This document shows, piece by piece, positions 18,668 through 26,908 of a stretch of 64,000 bases of DNA (position 1 is the first letter of the stretch; each line of letters opens with the position of its first letter). The stretch is from Streptomyces sp. NBC_00335 (GTDB taxonomy: Bacteria > Actinomycetota > Actinomycetes > Streptomycetales > Streptomycetaceae). The translations under genes and the position numbers were made by a program. The DNA lies in the NCBI RefSeq assembly GCF_036127095.1, contig NZ_CP108006.1, positions 1,178,001 to 1,242,000 of the forward strand. The letters are read 5' to 3'. The notes under the pieces are model-generated. The model saw nothing but the letters and a program-made list of their open reading frames with translations. It did not search any database and was not told the DNA's origin.

Positions 18668-19585
18668 GTGCTGGAGCGGCTGAACCAGGCGTTGGAACAC
18701 CTGGAGTCCCGCCTCGACCAGGAGATCGACATGGCCGAGGTGGCCCGGATCGCCGCCGTGTCGGAGTACCACTTCCGGCGGCTGTTCTCCGCGCTCGCGG
18801 GGATGCCGCTCCCGGTGTACGTGCGCCGCCGGCGGATGACGCTCGCCGGGGCCGAGGTGCTGGCCGGGGAGCTGACGCTGCTCGATGTCGCGGTGCGGTA
18901 CGGGTACGGCTCGGGCGAGGCGTTCGCCCGGGCGTTCCGGTCGGTGCACGGCATCGGGCCGGGCGAGGCCCGGCGCACGGGTGCGGTGCTCACGGCGCAG
19001 CCCCGCATGTCCTTCCGGGTCGTCGTCGAAGGAAGCACGGCCATGCGCTACCGGATCGTGGAGAAGGAGCCGTTCCGGGTCCTCGGCAGGAAGGCCCGGG
19101 TGCCGCTCGTGCACGAGGGGGCCAACACGGCCGCCACGGCCCATGTGGAGAGCCTGGACGAGCGGACGGTCCTGCGGATGAAGGAGCTGTCCGGCCTGGA
19201 GCCGGAGGGGGTCCTGTCGGCGGTGGTGCACCTGACCGACAGCCGGGAGGAGGGCGCCGAGGTGGACTACTGGGTCGGCGTGGTGACGGGTCCCGGGACG
19301 ACCGCCGGGACCGCCGGGACCGCCGGGATCGCCGGGATCGCCGACGGGGAACTCGACTCCCTCGACGCCCTCGACGTGCCGGCCGGTACCTGGGCGGTCT
19401 TCGACAACCACGGCCCCTATCCGAGCTCCCTCCAGGATCTGTGGCGCGACGTGTTCACCCAGTGGTTCCCGTCGAACCCGTACGCGAGCCGGCCGGGTCC
19501 CGAGCTCCTGCTGACGCGGCCGGTGGCGATCGGTGCGGAGACCGACTCCCAGCTGTGGATCCCCGTCGAGCGGGACCGCGGCTGA
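18668..19585 (+). CDS. AraC family regulator with GyrI-like effector domain
   Basis: Two AraC-type helix-turn-helix motifs fill residues 1-100 (DMAEVARIAAVSEYHFRRLF and LLDVAVRYGYGSGEAFARAF). A GyrI-like/SOUL-type small-molecule-binding domain follows (about 115-305, ending TRPVAIGAETDSQLWIPV). The GTG at 18668 has GGAAGGA 8 bp upstream. The linker-like segment near residue 213-228 is made of 9-bp repeats (see 19300). Divergent from the beta-lactamase-fold hydrolase, which it may control. Confidence 0.9.
   Translation: MLERLNQALEHLESRLDQEIDMAEVARIAAVSEYHFRRLFSALAGMPLPVYVRRRRMTLAGAEVLAGELTLLDVAVRYGYGSGEAFARAFRSVHGIGPGEARRTGAVLTAQPRMSFRVVVEGSTAMRYRIVEKEPFRVLGRKARVPLVHEGANTAATAHVESLDERTVLRMKELSGLEPEGVLSAVVHLTDSREEGAEVDYWVGVVTGPGTTAGTAGTAGIAGIADGELDSLDALDVPAGTWAVFDNHGPYPSSLQDLWRDVFTQWFPSNPYASRPGPELLLTRPVAIGAETDSQLWIPVERDRG
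19300..19344 (+). repeat. Five 9-bp coding repeats in the AraC gene
   Basis: GACCGCCGG three times followed by GATCGCCGG and GATCGCCGA, exactly in frame, encoding TAG-TAG-TAG-IAG-IAD-like tripeptides in a surface loop of the effector domain. Slippage here would change loop length by three residues without breaking the frame. Confidence 0.85.
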
Positions 19586-19607
19586 CCCCGCGCAACCACG
19601 GTCCGGG

Positions 19608-20033
19608 TCACTCGTCACCGCGCGCGGCGACTCCGGAGGGACGGGGCCGCGAACGCCGCCACCGCCCCACGGCCGCCATCGCCCCGGCCACCACCGCCAC
19701 CGCGGCGAGCACCAAGAGCAGGTTCCGCCCGTACGGCAGCGGCAGGGCCGACGGGTTCGGCGGCGTCCCCGGACGCAGCAGCAGGGGCAGGGTGACCAGT
19801 ACGAGCACGCCCGCCGTCAGCAGGGCTCCCCGTACGAGGCCCCGCGCGGGCACGGCGGCGACCGCGAGGCCTGCCGCCAGGACGAGGGGCGCGATGATCC
19901 CGTCGTGCAGGACGAGCGCCCCGCCCATCCACACCAGTACGTCGAGGGGGTCGGGCAGTTCCGCCAGCAGCCGGCCGCCGATGGCGATCAGCAGGAGCCC
20001 GGCGCCGCCCAGGAGCAGCCGCACGCCCTTCAC
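19608..20033 (-). CDS. Small multi-pass membrane protein, partner of the Mo oxidoreductase
   Basis: 141 residues with about four hydrophobic segments (6-20, 33-60, 66-85, 105-122) and a basic tail (GRWRRSRPRPSG). No recognised domain. Its GTG overlaps the stop codon of the upstream molybdopterin oxidoreductase (GTGA at 20030-20033), so it is made in step with that enzyme and may anchor or serve it. Function unknown. Confidence 0.78.
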   Translation of the reverse strand: MKGVRLLLGGAGLLLIAIGGRLLAELPDPLDVLVWMGGALVLHDGIIAPLVLAAGLAVAAVPARGLVRGALLTAGVLVLVTLPLLLRPGTPPNPSALPLPYGRNLLLVLAAVAVVAGAMAAVGRWRRSRPRPSGVAARGDE

Positions 20034-21263
20034 AGGACCTCCAGCAGCGTGACCCACTTGGTCTGCAGGACTCCGGGCCGGTTCGGCGCGATGACGCGCG
20101 CCGGGTAGCCGTGGTCGGCGGTGAGGACCTGGCCGTTCAGTTCCAGCGCGAGCAGGGTCAGCGGGTCCTCGGCGTAGTCGCGGCCCATCTCCATCACCCG
20201 GTAGGCGCCGCCCCTTTCCAGTGAGGTGACCCGCAGCGCGGCCCCCGCCGGGGCGCCGGCCCGTGCCATCAGGTCCCGGATCCGGACGCCGCTCCAGCGT
20301 GCTTCCACGCTCCAGCCCTCCACGCAAGCGATCGGCAGCCGCGCCTGCGCCCTGGGCAGGGCGCGGAGTTGATCGAGCGTCAGGGTGTAGGGGGTGGGGC
20401 CCCGCACCTCCAGCCGCCAGTCCCGTACCGCCCGCTCGGTGACCCCGGCCGCCGCGGCCGTGCGGTTGACCGGGAGCCCCTGCGGTCCGTGGTCCGGGTG
20501 CCGGGGCGCGAGCAGGTCGAGCCGCTTCAGCGGGGTGAAGGACTGGCCGACGGTGGTGAGGGTGACGGCTCCGACGGCCGCGCCGACACCGAGCATCAGG
20601 GAGCGCCGGTCCGGGCCGTCCTGGGCGGGGAGTTGGAGCGTTCCGGGCGAACGGCGGCTCCAATGAGCCTTGATTTCCGGCGCCTTGACGGCGAGATGCA
20701 GGAGCAGCGAGCCGGTCACCACCCAGGCGAGCGCGAAGTGCGTCTGGATGAAGCCGAACGGCCATGGATACCACTCGGCGATGTTGAGGAGTCCGGTGAA
20801 GACCTGGAGGACGGCGGAGGCCACGAGCACCGCCACCGACAGCCGTTCCAGCCCGTGCCGGACACCGCGCACCGGGGGCCACACGAACAGCCTCGGGTAC
20901 ACCGCCCACAGCTTCGCCAACAGCAGCACGATCGCAGCGAGCCCGGTGGCGATGTGCAGGCCCTGGGTGAGCCGGTAGCCCCAGACCGGGCGGCCGGGCA
21001 GTGAGTCCGCGGCCCAGCCGGGCGGGTGCTGGAGGTAGTGGCTGATCAGGCCGGTCAGGAAGCAGACGGCGAAGGCCGCGCCGAGCCAGCGGCCGAGGGC
21101 GGTGGCGGTTCGGGCGTCGTGCAGACGGCCGCCGAAGGAGGGCGGCCGGAAGGGGAAGCGGGAGGCGGGTTCCGGCGGAGCAGGGGGCGGAGGGGGGCGG
21201 AGGAGGCGCCGAGGGAGGCGGAGGAGGCGCGGACGGGGGCACGGGCGGAGTCATGCCCTCCAT
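20030..21263 (-). CDS. Membrane-bound molybdopterin-dependent oxidoreductase, frameshifted near its N-terminus
   Basis: The reading frame from the stop at 20030 stays open to 21250 and encodes a b561-like membrane region (RLHDARTATALGRWLGAAFA, then about four helices) followed by a sulfite-oxidase-fold Mo domain with the cofactor cysteine in LPIACVEGWSVEARWSGV. No start codon exists in that frame before 20929. The ATG at 21254 (or 21263) starts a Pro-rich leader one frame away. Deleting one C from the CCCCCC run at 21192-21197 joins the two into one clean protein of about 407 residues (PPPPPPAPPEPASRFPFRPP). So either a sequencing error or a phase-variable tract. Product: periplasm-facing redox enzyme, substrate unknown. 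Confidence 0.82.
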
Positions 21264-21295
21264 GAGAGCGCCGCCGGGCCCCGCGCGGGCGGCCC

Positions 21296-21317
21296 GACAC
21301 CTTACGAAACGCGGACG
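21296..21317 (-). promoter_or_regulatory. Shared promoter element, copy 2 (Mo-oxidoreductase / GT87 divergent promoter)
   Basis: On the minus strand this reads CGTCCGCGTTTCGTAAGG then T-GTC, identical over 18 bp to the element at 15345-15362. It lies 33 bp upstream of the ATG at 21263 and 52 bp upstream of the GT87 start, mirroring its placement in the response-regulator/GT2 promoter. This links the two halves of the locus to one regulator. Confidence 0.7.
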
Positions 21318-21368
21318 CCGGGCCGGGTCGCCCGCCCGGCGGCGCCCCGCGCTGCCAGGCTGGCCCGT

Positions 21369-22796
21369 ATGGACCACCCCCGCGCCCGGACCCTCCTCAC
21401 CGTGCTGCTGCTCGCCGCGCTGACCGCCGTGCTCGTGCCCGCCGTCGGCGAGGAGGGCTACTTCGCCGACCCGGCGCGGCTCACCTGGTGGTACGCGGCC
21501 GCCTGGACGCTGTTCGGCGCGGCCGCCTGGTCGCTGCGGCGGGTGCCCGAGCGGTACGTGGTGCCGCTCGTGCTGGCGGGCGCGCTGGCCGTCTGCGCGG
21601 CGGGACTCTCCGGGCCGCCGCTGACCAGCACCGATTCCTTCCGCTACGCCTGGGACGGGCGGGTGCAGGCCGCCGGGATCTCCCCGTACGACCATGCCCC
21701 CGCCGATCCGGCGCTGCGCGCCCTGCGCGACGACTGGCTCTTCCCGCGCGGTGCGGCCGCCTGCGCCGGGCCGGACCGGGTGGCCGTCGAGCCGGGGGTC
21801 TGCACCCGCATCAACCGGCCCGCCGTGCACACCGTCTACCCGCCCGTCGCGGAGGGGTGGTTCGGGCTGGTGCACGCCCTGTCCCCGGCGGGCGTGCGGC
21901 ACAAGGCCCTGCAGACCGCCGGGGCCCTGCTGGCGCTCGCCGTCACCGGGGCGCTGCTGCTGGTCCAGCGCCGCCGGGGCGCGCGGCTGCGTACCGCCGC
22001 CTATTGGGCCTGGTGTCCGGCGGTGGCGGTGGAGGCGGTGAACAACGCGCACGTCGACGTGCTCGCCGTGCTGCTGTCGGTGGCGGCGCTGGGGGTGGTG
22101 GTGCGCCGGCGCGCCCTCGGCGGCGCCCTGTTCGGGCTGGCGATCGCGGCGAAACTGCTGCCCGCGGTACTGCTGCCGGGTGCGCTGGCCGGCGTACGGC
22201 GGTGGCGGGACGCGGCGGCGCTGCTGCTGCCCGCGGCCGCGGTGGTGGGCCTGGCGTACCTGCCGTACGTACTGGTCTCGCGCGCATCGGTCTTCGGCTA
22301 CCTGGGCGGCTACGCGGAGGAGGAGGGGTACGAGGACCCCGGCGCGGGCGGCCGTTACGCGCTGCTGCGCCTCGTGCTCCCGGACTCCTGGTCGGTGCCC
22401 GCGGTCGCGGTCGGAATGCTGGCGGTGACGGCGTACGTCTGGCGGCGCGGGGATCCGCAGCAGCCGTGGAGCGCGGCGCTGCTGGTGACGGGCACGGCGT
22501 TCCTGCTGATGACTCCGGGCTACTCCTGGTACGCGCTGCTGCTGATCGCGCTGGTGGCGCTGGACGGCCGCGCCGAATGGCTGGGGGTGGCGATCGCGGG
22601 GGCGGCGGCGTACGTCTCGGTGCGCGCGCTGGGCGGGGCGACGATCCCGGTGGCGTACGGGCTGGCGGGCGCGGCCGTGCTCGTGGGGTGGGCGCTGCGG
22701 CGGCGGGCGGCGGCCCGGGGAGGGAGGGGAGTTGCCCCCGGGCCGCCGCCTCGCGCTCCTCGGAGCGGTCAGCCGATGTGGAAGGGGTCTCCGTAA
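21369..22796 (+). CDS. GT87-like (DUF2029) polyprenol-phosphate-mannose-dependent mannosyltransferase
   Basis: 475 residues with about ten transmembrane helices and the GT-C loop signature STDSFRYAWDGRVQAAGISPY (about 86-105) in the first large external loop. These integral enzymes transfer mannose from polyprenol-phosphate-mannose to cell-surface glycans or glycolipids outside the membrane. It is divergent from the molybdopterin oxidoreductase and shares its promoter element. The last nine codons overlap the 3' end of the convergent chitosanase gene (22769-22796). Confidence 0.87.
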   Translation: MDHPRARTLLTVLLLAALTAVLVPAVGEEGYFADPARLTWWYAAAWTLFGAAAWSLRRVPERYVVPLVLAGALAVCAAGLSGPPLTSTDSFRYAWDGRVQAAGISPYDHAPADPALRALRDDWLFPRGAAACAGPDRVAVEPGVCTRINRPAVHTVYPPVAEGWFGLVHALSPAGVRHKALQTAGALLALAVTGALLLVQRRRGARLRTAAYWAWCPAVAVEAVNNAHVDVLAVLLSVAALGVVVRRRALGGALFGLAIAAKLLPAVLLPGALAGVRRWRDAAALLLPAAAVVGLAYLPYVLVSRASVFGYLGGYAEEEGYEDPGAGGRYALLRLVLPDSWSVPAVAVGMLAVTAYVWRRGDPQQPWSAALLVTGTAFLLMTPGYSWYALLLIALVALDGRAEWLGVAIAGAAAYVSVRALGGATIPVAYGLAGAAVLVGWALRRRAAARGGRGVAPGPPPRAPRSGQPMWKGSP

Positions 22797-23614
22797 ACCT
22801 TCCAGTCCAGGGGGGTGTTGAGGTTGAGGTTGCCCTTCTTGACCCACACCCGCTGGGCCGTGTCGACGCGGCTGGTGTCGCTGTGCGCCTCCTCCTGCTT
22901 CATCGCCCAGACGCGGGCGTCGAGGAAGGCGTTGAGCCAGGTGGTCTCGTTGCCGCCCTGGGCCGGGGGCTTGGCCTTGGAGAGGGCGCGCTTGCGGATG
23001 TTGCGGAAGCTGGTGGAGTCGTCGCCGTCGCCGTGCATGACGATGGCGTCGTAGTAGATGAACTGGCCGAGCACGCCGACGCCGTCGGACTTGCCGCGGC
23101 TCACGGCCGGGTTGAAGTAGACCCGGTCGCGCTCGTGGTCCTGGGCCTTCTTGAAGTCGGAGTCGGAGGCCGCCTTCACCCAGTCCTTGGTGAAGTTGGG
23201 GTCGAGGCCGGCGTGCGAATCACTGCCGTCGACCTTGCGCAGCGCCGGGAGGTACTTGGCGAGCACGTTGCCGGGCTTGATCTGCGTGTAGTACTCGACG
23301 AGTTCGAGCATGTCATGGGTGCCGGAACAGAAGCCGATGATGCCGGCCGTGTAGCCGCGGCCGTCGTCTATGTCCTCGATGTACTTGTACTGCGCCTTCC
23401 AGTTCAGCGAGGAGTTCTCGGCGCTGGAGACGATCTGCATGGCGATGTCCTTCTTCACCGGGTCGTCGAGTCCGACGGCGGCGGCCGACACCTGCGCGGA
23501 GGCCGGCGCCGCGGTGGGGGCGGCGGCGGTCGCGTGGGCGGTGACGGGCACGGCGAGAAGGGCGGCGCCGAGCAGGGTACTGACGGCCAGTCGCTTGCGG
23601 TGGGGGGTGAACAC
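22769..23614 (-). CDS. csn: Chitosanase, glycoside hydrolase family 46, secreted
   Basis: A 281-residue endo-chitosanase with a signal peptide (basic MFTPHRKRLAVSTLL, hydrophobic core to about 23, cleavage near AHA at 26-28). GH46 catalytic residues are visible: E66 in IVSSAENSS and D84 in EDIDDGRGYTAGIIGF, 18 residues apart as in the Streptomyces N174 enzyme. It hydrolyses chitosan outside the cell. The GTG start has GGAGG 4 bp upstream. A CsnR-type operator lies 38 bp before the start (23652-23670). A single gene, tail-overlapping GT87. Confidence 0.96.
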   Translation of the reverse strand: MFTPHRKRLAVSTLLGAALLAVPVTAHATAAAPTAAPASAQVSAAAVGLDDPVKKDIAMQIVSSAENSSLNWKAQYKYIEDIDDGRGYTAGIIGFCSGTHDMLELVEYYTQIKPGNVLAKYLPALRKVDGSDSHAGLDPNFTKDWVKAASDSDFKKAQDHERDRVYFNPAVSRGKSDGVGVLGQFIYYDAIVMHGDGDDSTSFRNIRKRALSKAKPPAQGGNETTWLNAFLDARVWAMKQEEAHSDTSRVDTAQRVWVKKGNLNLNTPLDWKVYGDPFHIG

Positions 23615-23651
23615 GGTGCCTCCATGAGGGAGTTGATGCTCGGGCGACTTC

Positions 23652-23670
23652 GTTAGGAAACTTTACTACC
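23652..23670 (-). promoter_or_regulatory. CsnR-type operator upstream of csn
   Basis: GTTAGGAAA-C-TTTACTACC is an imperfect palindrome (7 of 9 pairs), strikingly AT-rich against its surroundings and positioned 38-56 bp before the GTG. It resembles the palindromic AGGAAA-type operator bound by the ROK-family repressor CsnR, which in Streptomyces relieves chitosanase repression when chitosan oligomers are present. The resemblance is recalled from knowledge of the system, not tested. Confidence 0.6.
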
Positions 23671-23741
23671 AGAAGTCCCGTCACCTCAAGAGCCCGGGAC
23701 GACCCGCTCCGAGCGGACGGAATTCACCATGCCCTCCACCG

Positions 23742-23811
23742 GCATATGAGAGGCTAAGCAGGGCATGCTTACGCAGATGCCACTGATTCCGGCCAATGGA
23801 ATCTCATATGC
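23742..23811. repeat. Nested inverted repeats forming a three-way-junction-like structure
   Basis: An outer stem GCATATGAGA (23742-23751) pairs perfectly with TCTCATATGC (23802-23811). Inside it are two hairpins: TAAGCA-gggca-TGCTTA (23755-23771) and GATTCC-ggccaat-GGAATC (23785-23803, sharing two bases with the outer stem). Upstream of the methyltransferase-fusion ATG by about 120 bp. It could be an RNA element, a cruciform or paired operator sites. Confidence 0.7.
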
Positions 23812-23933
23812 ACGATCAATGGAAAGCGTCGGACAAGCACGGGCGAGCACCGGGCACGCGCGAGGCGGGCAGGGTCAGGCCGGGCCAAGCCCGGGAGCGG
23901 GCGTGAGCACGACGCAGGAAAGGGAGGCGCCCC

Positions 23934-24923
23934 ATGGCCGTCCTCGTCATCGGAGACGCACCCACCGAAGCCATCGAGGCGGCCGGGCTGCGGATCCAGG
24001 CGTGCCGGAACGACGCCGACGACCCCCTGCCCGCCACCCTCACCGGGATCGACGCGGTGGTCCTCTCCCCCGGCGCCACCCCTGCCGCCCTCCCCCTCGT
24101 CGGGCCGGCGCTGGCCGCCGAAGTGCCCGTCCTGGCACTGGGCGAGGGAGCCCGGCTGCTCACGGAGGCGGCGGATACGAGGCTCCGCTCCGCGGGCGAC
24201 ACCACCGACCCCGTGCTCGGCGGCGGCTCCGCGGTGCACGGGTTCCGCGTGGGCGCCAGCGCCTGGGTGCTGCCCGTCTCCGACGAGGCCGACCGCGCAC
24301 TACTGGGCCGTTTCGCCGCATTGGTTGCCGCGCGCACCGAAACCACCGCCACCCGCGCCTTCTTCACGCCCCGGGCCGCCGCCTGGGAGGAGCGGTTCGC
24401 CTACCAGACCCCGGCCTACGAGGCCGCCGTCGCCCGGATGCGGCTGCGCCCCGGGCAGCGCGCGCTCGACCTGGGCTGCGGCAGCGGCCGCGCCCTGCCC
24501 GCGCTGCGGGCCCTGGTCGGAGCCCGCGGCACGGTCATCGGCGTCGACCTCACGCACGCCATGCTCACGGCCGCCGCCCGCGCGGGCCGCGGCGGCCCGG
24601 CCCGGCTCCTGCTCGCCGACTGCGGGCGCCTCCCGCTGCCGGCCGGCGCCGTCCACGGCATCTTCGCCGCCGGGCTCCTGGACCACCTGCCGCATCCGGG
24701 CGCCGCCCTGCGCGAGTGGGCCCGGGTCACGGCCCCCGGCGGGGAGTTGCTGCTCTTCCACCCCTCCGGCCGTGCGGAGCGGGCGGCCCGCCACGGTCGG
24801 GCCGTCAGTCCCGACGACCTCCTGGCCGAACCGAACCTGCGTCCGGCCCTCGAAGCGGCGGGCTGGCACGTGGCCGCGTACGAGGACGCCCCCACCCATT
24901 TCCTGACCCGCGCCACCCGCTGA
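23934..24923 (+). CDS. GATase-like domain fused to class I SAM methyltransferase
   Basis: 329 residues. The first 135 resemble the fold of class I glutamine amidotransferases or PfpI (VLVIGDAP ... DAVVLSPGATP ... PVLALGEGARLL), but the nucleophile-elbow cysteine is absent (GEG instead of GxCxG), so it cannot be an active amidotransferase. The second part is a methyltransferase-11 domain with motif I ALDLGCGSGRALPALR (about 177-192) and VIGVDLTHAML. ATG 23934 has GGGAGGCG close upstream. The role is unknown; the degenerate domain probably recognises a partner or substrate. Confidence 0.82.
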   Translation: MAVLVIGDAPTEAIEAAGLRIQACRNDADDPLPATLTGIDAVVLSPGATPAALPLVGPALAAEVPVLALGEGARLLTEAADTRLRSAGDTTDPVLGGGSAVHGFRVGASAWVLPVSDEADRALLGRFAALVAARTETTATRAFFTPRAAAWEERFAYQTPAYEAAVARMRLRPGQRALDLGCGSGRALPALRALVGARGTVIGVDLTHAMLTAAARAGRGGPARLLLADCGRLPLPAGAVHGIFAAGLLDHLPHPGAALREWARVTAPGGELLLFHPSGRAERAARHGRAVSPDDLLAEPNLRPALEAAGWHVAAYEDAPTHFLTRATR

Positions 24924-24945
24924 CCCCGCCGGGGCGGGGCTCCGC

Positions 24946-25572
24946 TCAGCCTCCGGAGCGGCCGGCGGTCCGAGCCGCCAGGCGGTCCAGCAGGCCCTGC
25001 TTCACGTCCGGCCATTCCGGGCGCGTGATGCTGTACACCGCCGTATCGCGGATCCAGCCGTCGCGCATGACCATGTGGTGCCGCAGCACTCCCTCGGGCT
25101 TGGCGCCGATCCGGGTGATCGCCGCCCGGGACTTCGCGTTCCGCACGTCCGTGAGCAGCTCGACGCGGTTCATCCCCAGCGCCTCGAAGGCGTGCGTCAG
25201 CATCAGCAGCTTCGCCTCGGTGTTCGCACCGCTCCGCTGCCAGGACGCGGCGAGGAAGGTCCAGCCGATCTCCAGCCGCCGGTTCGCGGTGTTGATCACC
25301 ATCAGCCGGGTGGACCCGATGACCCGTCCCGTCGCCGCGTCCACGGTCGCGTACGGGATCTGCGTGCCCGCCGCCCGTGCCGCGATCGCGTCCTCGATGA
25401 AGCCCCGGACATCGTCCGGGTGCGGGACGATCGTCACCGCGAGCTCCCACAGACTGCCGTCGCGGACCGCCTCGCACAGCCCGTCGTGGTGGCGGAGCTC
25501 CAGCGGCTCCAGCCGCACCCGCTCCCCCACCAACTCGGCCGTCGCCGACCCGTCCACGTCCACCTGCTGCAT
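24946..25572 (-). CDS. GNAT family N-acetyltransferase (RimJ/RimL-like)
   Basis: A 208-residue acetyltransferase of the RimJ/RimL branch: VRLEPLELRHHDGLCEAV at the start, IGSTRLMVINTANRRLEIGWTFL in the core, then RVELLTDVRNAKSRAAITRIGAKPEG, the CoA-binding and C-terminal signature. The ATG at 25572 is the first of a frame that starts with conserved family sequence some 15 residues later. Substrate unknown. Convergent with the methyltransferase fusion. Confidence 0.9.
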   Translation of the reverse strand: MQQVDVDGSATAELVGERVRLEPLELRHHDGLCEAVRDGSLWELAVTIVPHPDDVRGFIEDAIAARAAGTQIPYATVDAATGRVIGSTRLMVINTANRRLEIGWTFLAASWQRSGANTEAKLLMLTHAFEALGMNRVELLTDVRNAKSRAAITRIGAKPEGVLRHHMVMRDGWIRDTAVYSITRPEWPDVKQGLLDRLAARTAGRSGG

Positions 25573-25709
25573 GCCCGACCTGCCCGTTCCTCGTGGTTGC
25601 GCGCCAACACGCGGACCCTATCGGCGCGGCTGGGCGCCCTCATCCGGTTTTCCGCCGCCCCGGCCGGGCAGGGTCGGAGCCGGCCGTCGCGCCGAGGGTC
25701 GCGGTGGAT

Positions 25710-26798
25710 TCAGAGCCAGCCGTTGCGCCGGAAGCCCCGGTGGATGACGAAGCACGCGACGACCATCACTCCGAGCACGAAGGGGTATCCGTAGGTCCAC
25801 TTCAGTTCGGGCATGTGCTCGAAGTTCATGCCGTAGACCCCGCAGACCATCGTCGGGACGGCGATGATGGCCGCCCACGCGGTGATCTTGCGCATGTCCT
25901 CGTTCTGGGCGACCGTCACCTGCGCGAGATGGGCCTGCAGTATCGAGTCGAGGAGGGCGTCGTACGCGCCGATCTGGTCGGTGGCACGGGTCAGATGGTC
26001 GGCGACGTCCCGGAAGTAGGTGCGCATCTCCGGCGGGATGACCGGAATCGGCAGGGTGCTCAGCTGCTGGAGCGGCCGTCCCAGCGGGGCCACCGCCCGG
26101 CGCAGTTCCAGCAGTTCGCGCTTGAGCTGGTAGATCCGGCCGGCGTCCCCACGGCCCCCGTGCTCGCTGAAGACCATGGTCTCGACGGCGTCTATGTCGT
26201 TCTGCACCGCGTCCGTGACGGCCACGTACTCGTCGACCACGTGGTCGGCCAGTGCGTGCAGGACGGCGACCGGCCCCTTGGCCAGGTGCTCGGGGAAGAC
26301 CTCCAGCTCCTCGCGGACCGACCCGAGGGTGCCGCGGCCGCCGTGCCGGATGGTGATGACGAAGTCGTTGCCGGCGAAGGCCATGAGCTCGCCGGTCTCC
26401 ACCACCTCGCTGTTCGCGGTCAGTTCCTCGTGCTCCACGTACCGCACCGTCTTGAACACGGCGAAGAGGGTCTCGTCGTAGCGCTCGATCTTGGGCCGCT
26501 GGTGGGCCTGGACCGCGTCCCCGACGGCGAGCGGGTGCAGGCCCAGCAACTCGGCGAGCCCGGCGAACTCCTCCTGCGAGGGCTCGTGCAGACCGACCCA
26601 GACGAAACCCTCGCCCGTCTTGCGGACCCGGCGCAGCGCCTCGCCGACATCGGCGTGGCCGTGGCCGTCCTGGCGCACGCCGTCCCGGTACACGATGCAG
26701 TTGACGACGGCGCTGCCGAGCGGGGAGCGGACCGGGTGACTGAGGTCGACCGCCCGCCGGTAGCTGCGGCGCACGGCCCGGCGCAGGTTGCTGAACAT
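25710..26798 (-). CDS. corA: CorA-like magnesium/cobalt transporter
   Basis: A 362-residue 2-TM-GxN transporter: a large cytoplasmic domain, then two C-terminal transmembrane helices (about 299-319 and 334-352) with the pore signature CGVYGMNFEHMPEL between them. It forms pentameric Mg2+ (Co2+/Ni2+) channels in the membrane. A C-terminal basic tail HRGFRRNGWL is normal. The ATG at 26798 is used, although a TTG six bases upstream is better spaced from GGGGAG. Confidence 0.93.
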   Translation of the reverse strand: MFSNLRRAVRRSYRRAVDLSHPVRSPLGSAVVNCIVYRDGVRQDGHGHADVGEALRRVRKTGEGFVWVGLHEPSQEEFAGLAELLGLHPLAVGDAVQAHQRPKIERYDETLFAVFKTVRYVEHEELTANSEVVETGELMAFAGNDFVITIRHGGRGTLGSVREELEVFPEHLAKGPVAVLHALADHVVDEYVAVTDAVQNDIDAVETMVFSEHGGRGDAGRIYQLKRELLELRRAVAPLGRPLQQLSTLPIPVIPPEMRTYFRDVADHLTRATDQIGAYDALLDSILQAHLAQVTVAQNEDMRKITAWAAIIAVPTMVCGVYGMNFEHMPELKWTYGYPFVLGVMVVACFVIHRGFRRNGWL

Positions 26799-26908
26799 GG
26801 ACAACGAACGTACTCCCCTTCGGCGGAACAGCGGCCAGTGTGCCACCGGCACGCGGACCGCGGGACCACGGAGCGGCCGCGTGAGCGTCCGCGTGAGCGG
26901 CCTCCGGC

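Larger units (their letters stand above)
23615..23933. other. Divergent region between csn and the methyltransferase fusion (319 bp)
   Basis: It carries the csn promoter and operator at the left. The right half (23742-23811) contains three nested inverted repeats described separately. A long open frame in the plus strand across the region shows no conserved features and is read as non-coding. Confidence 0.55.
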
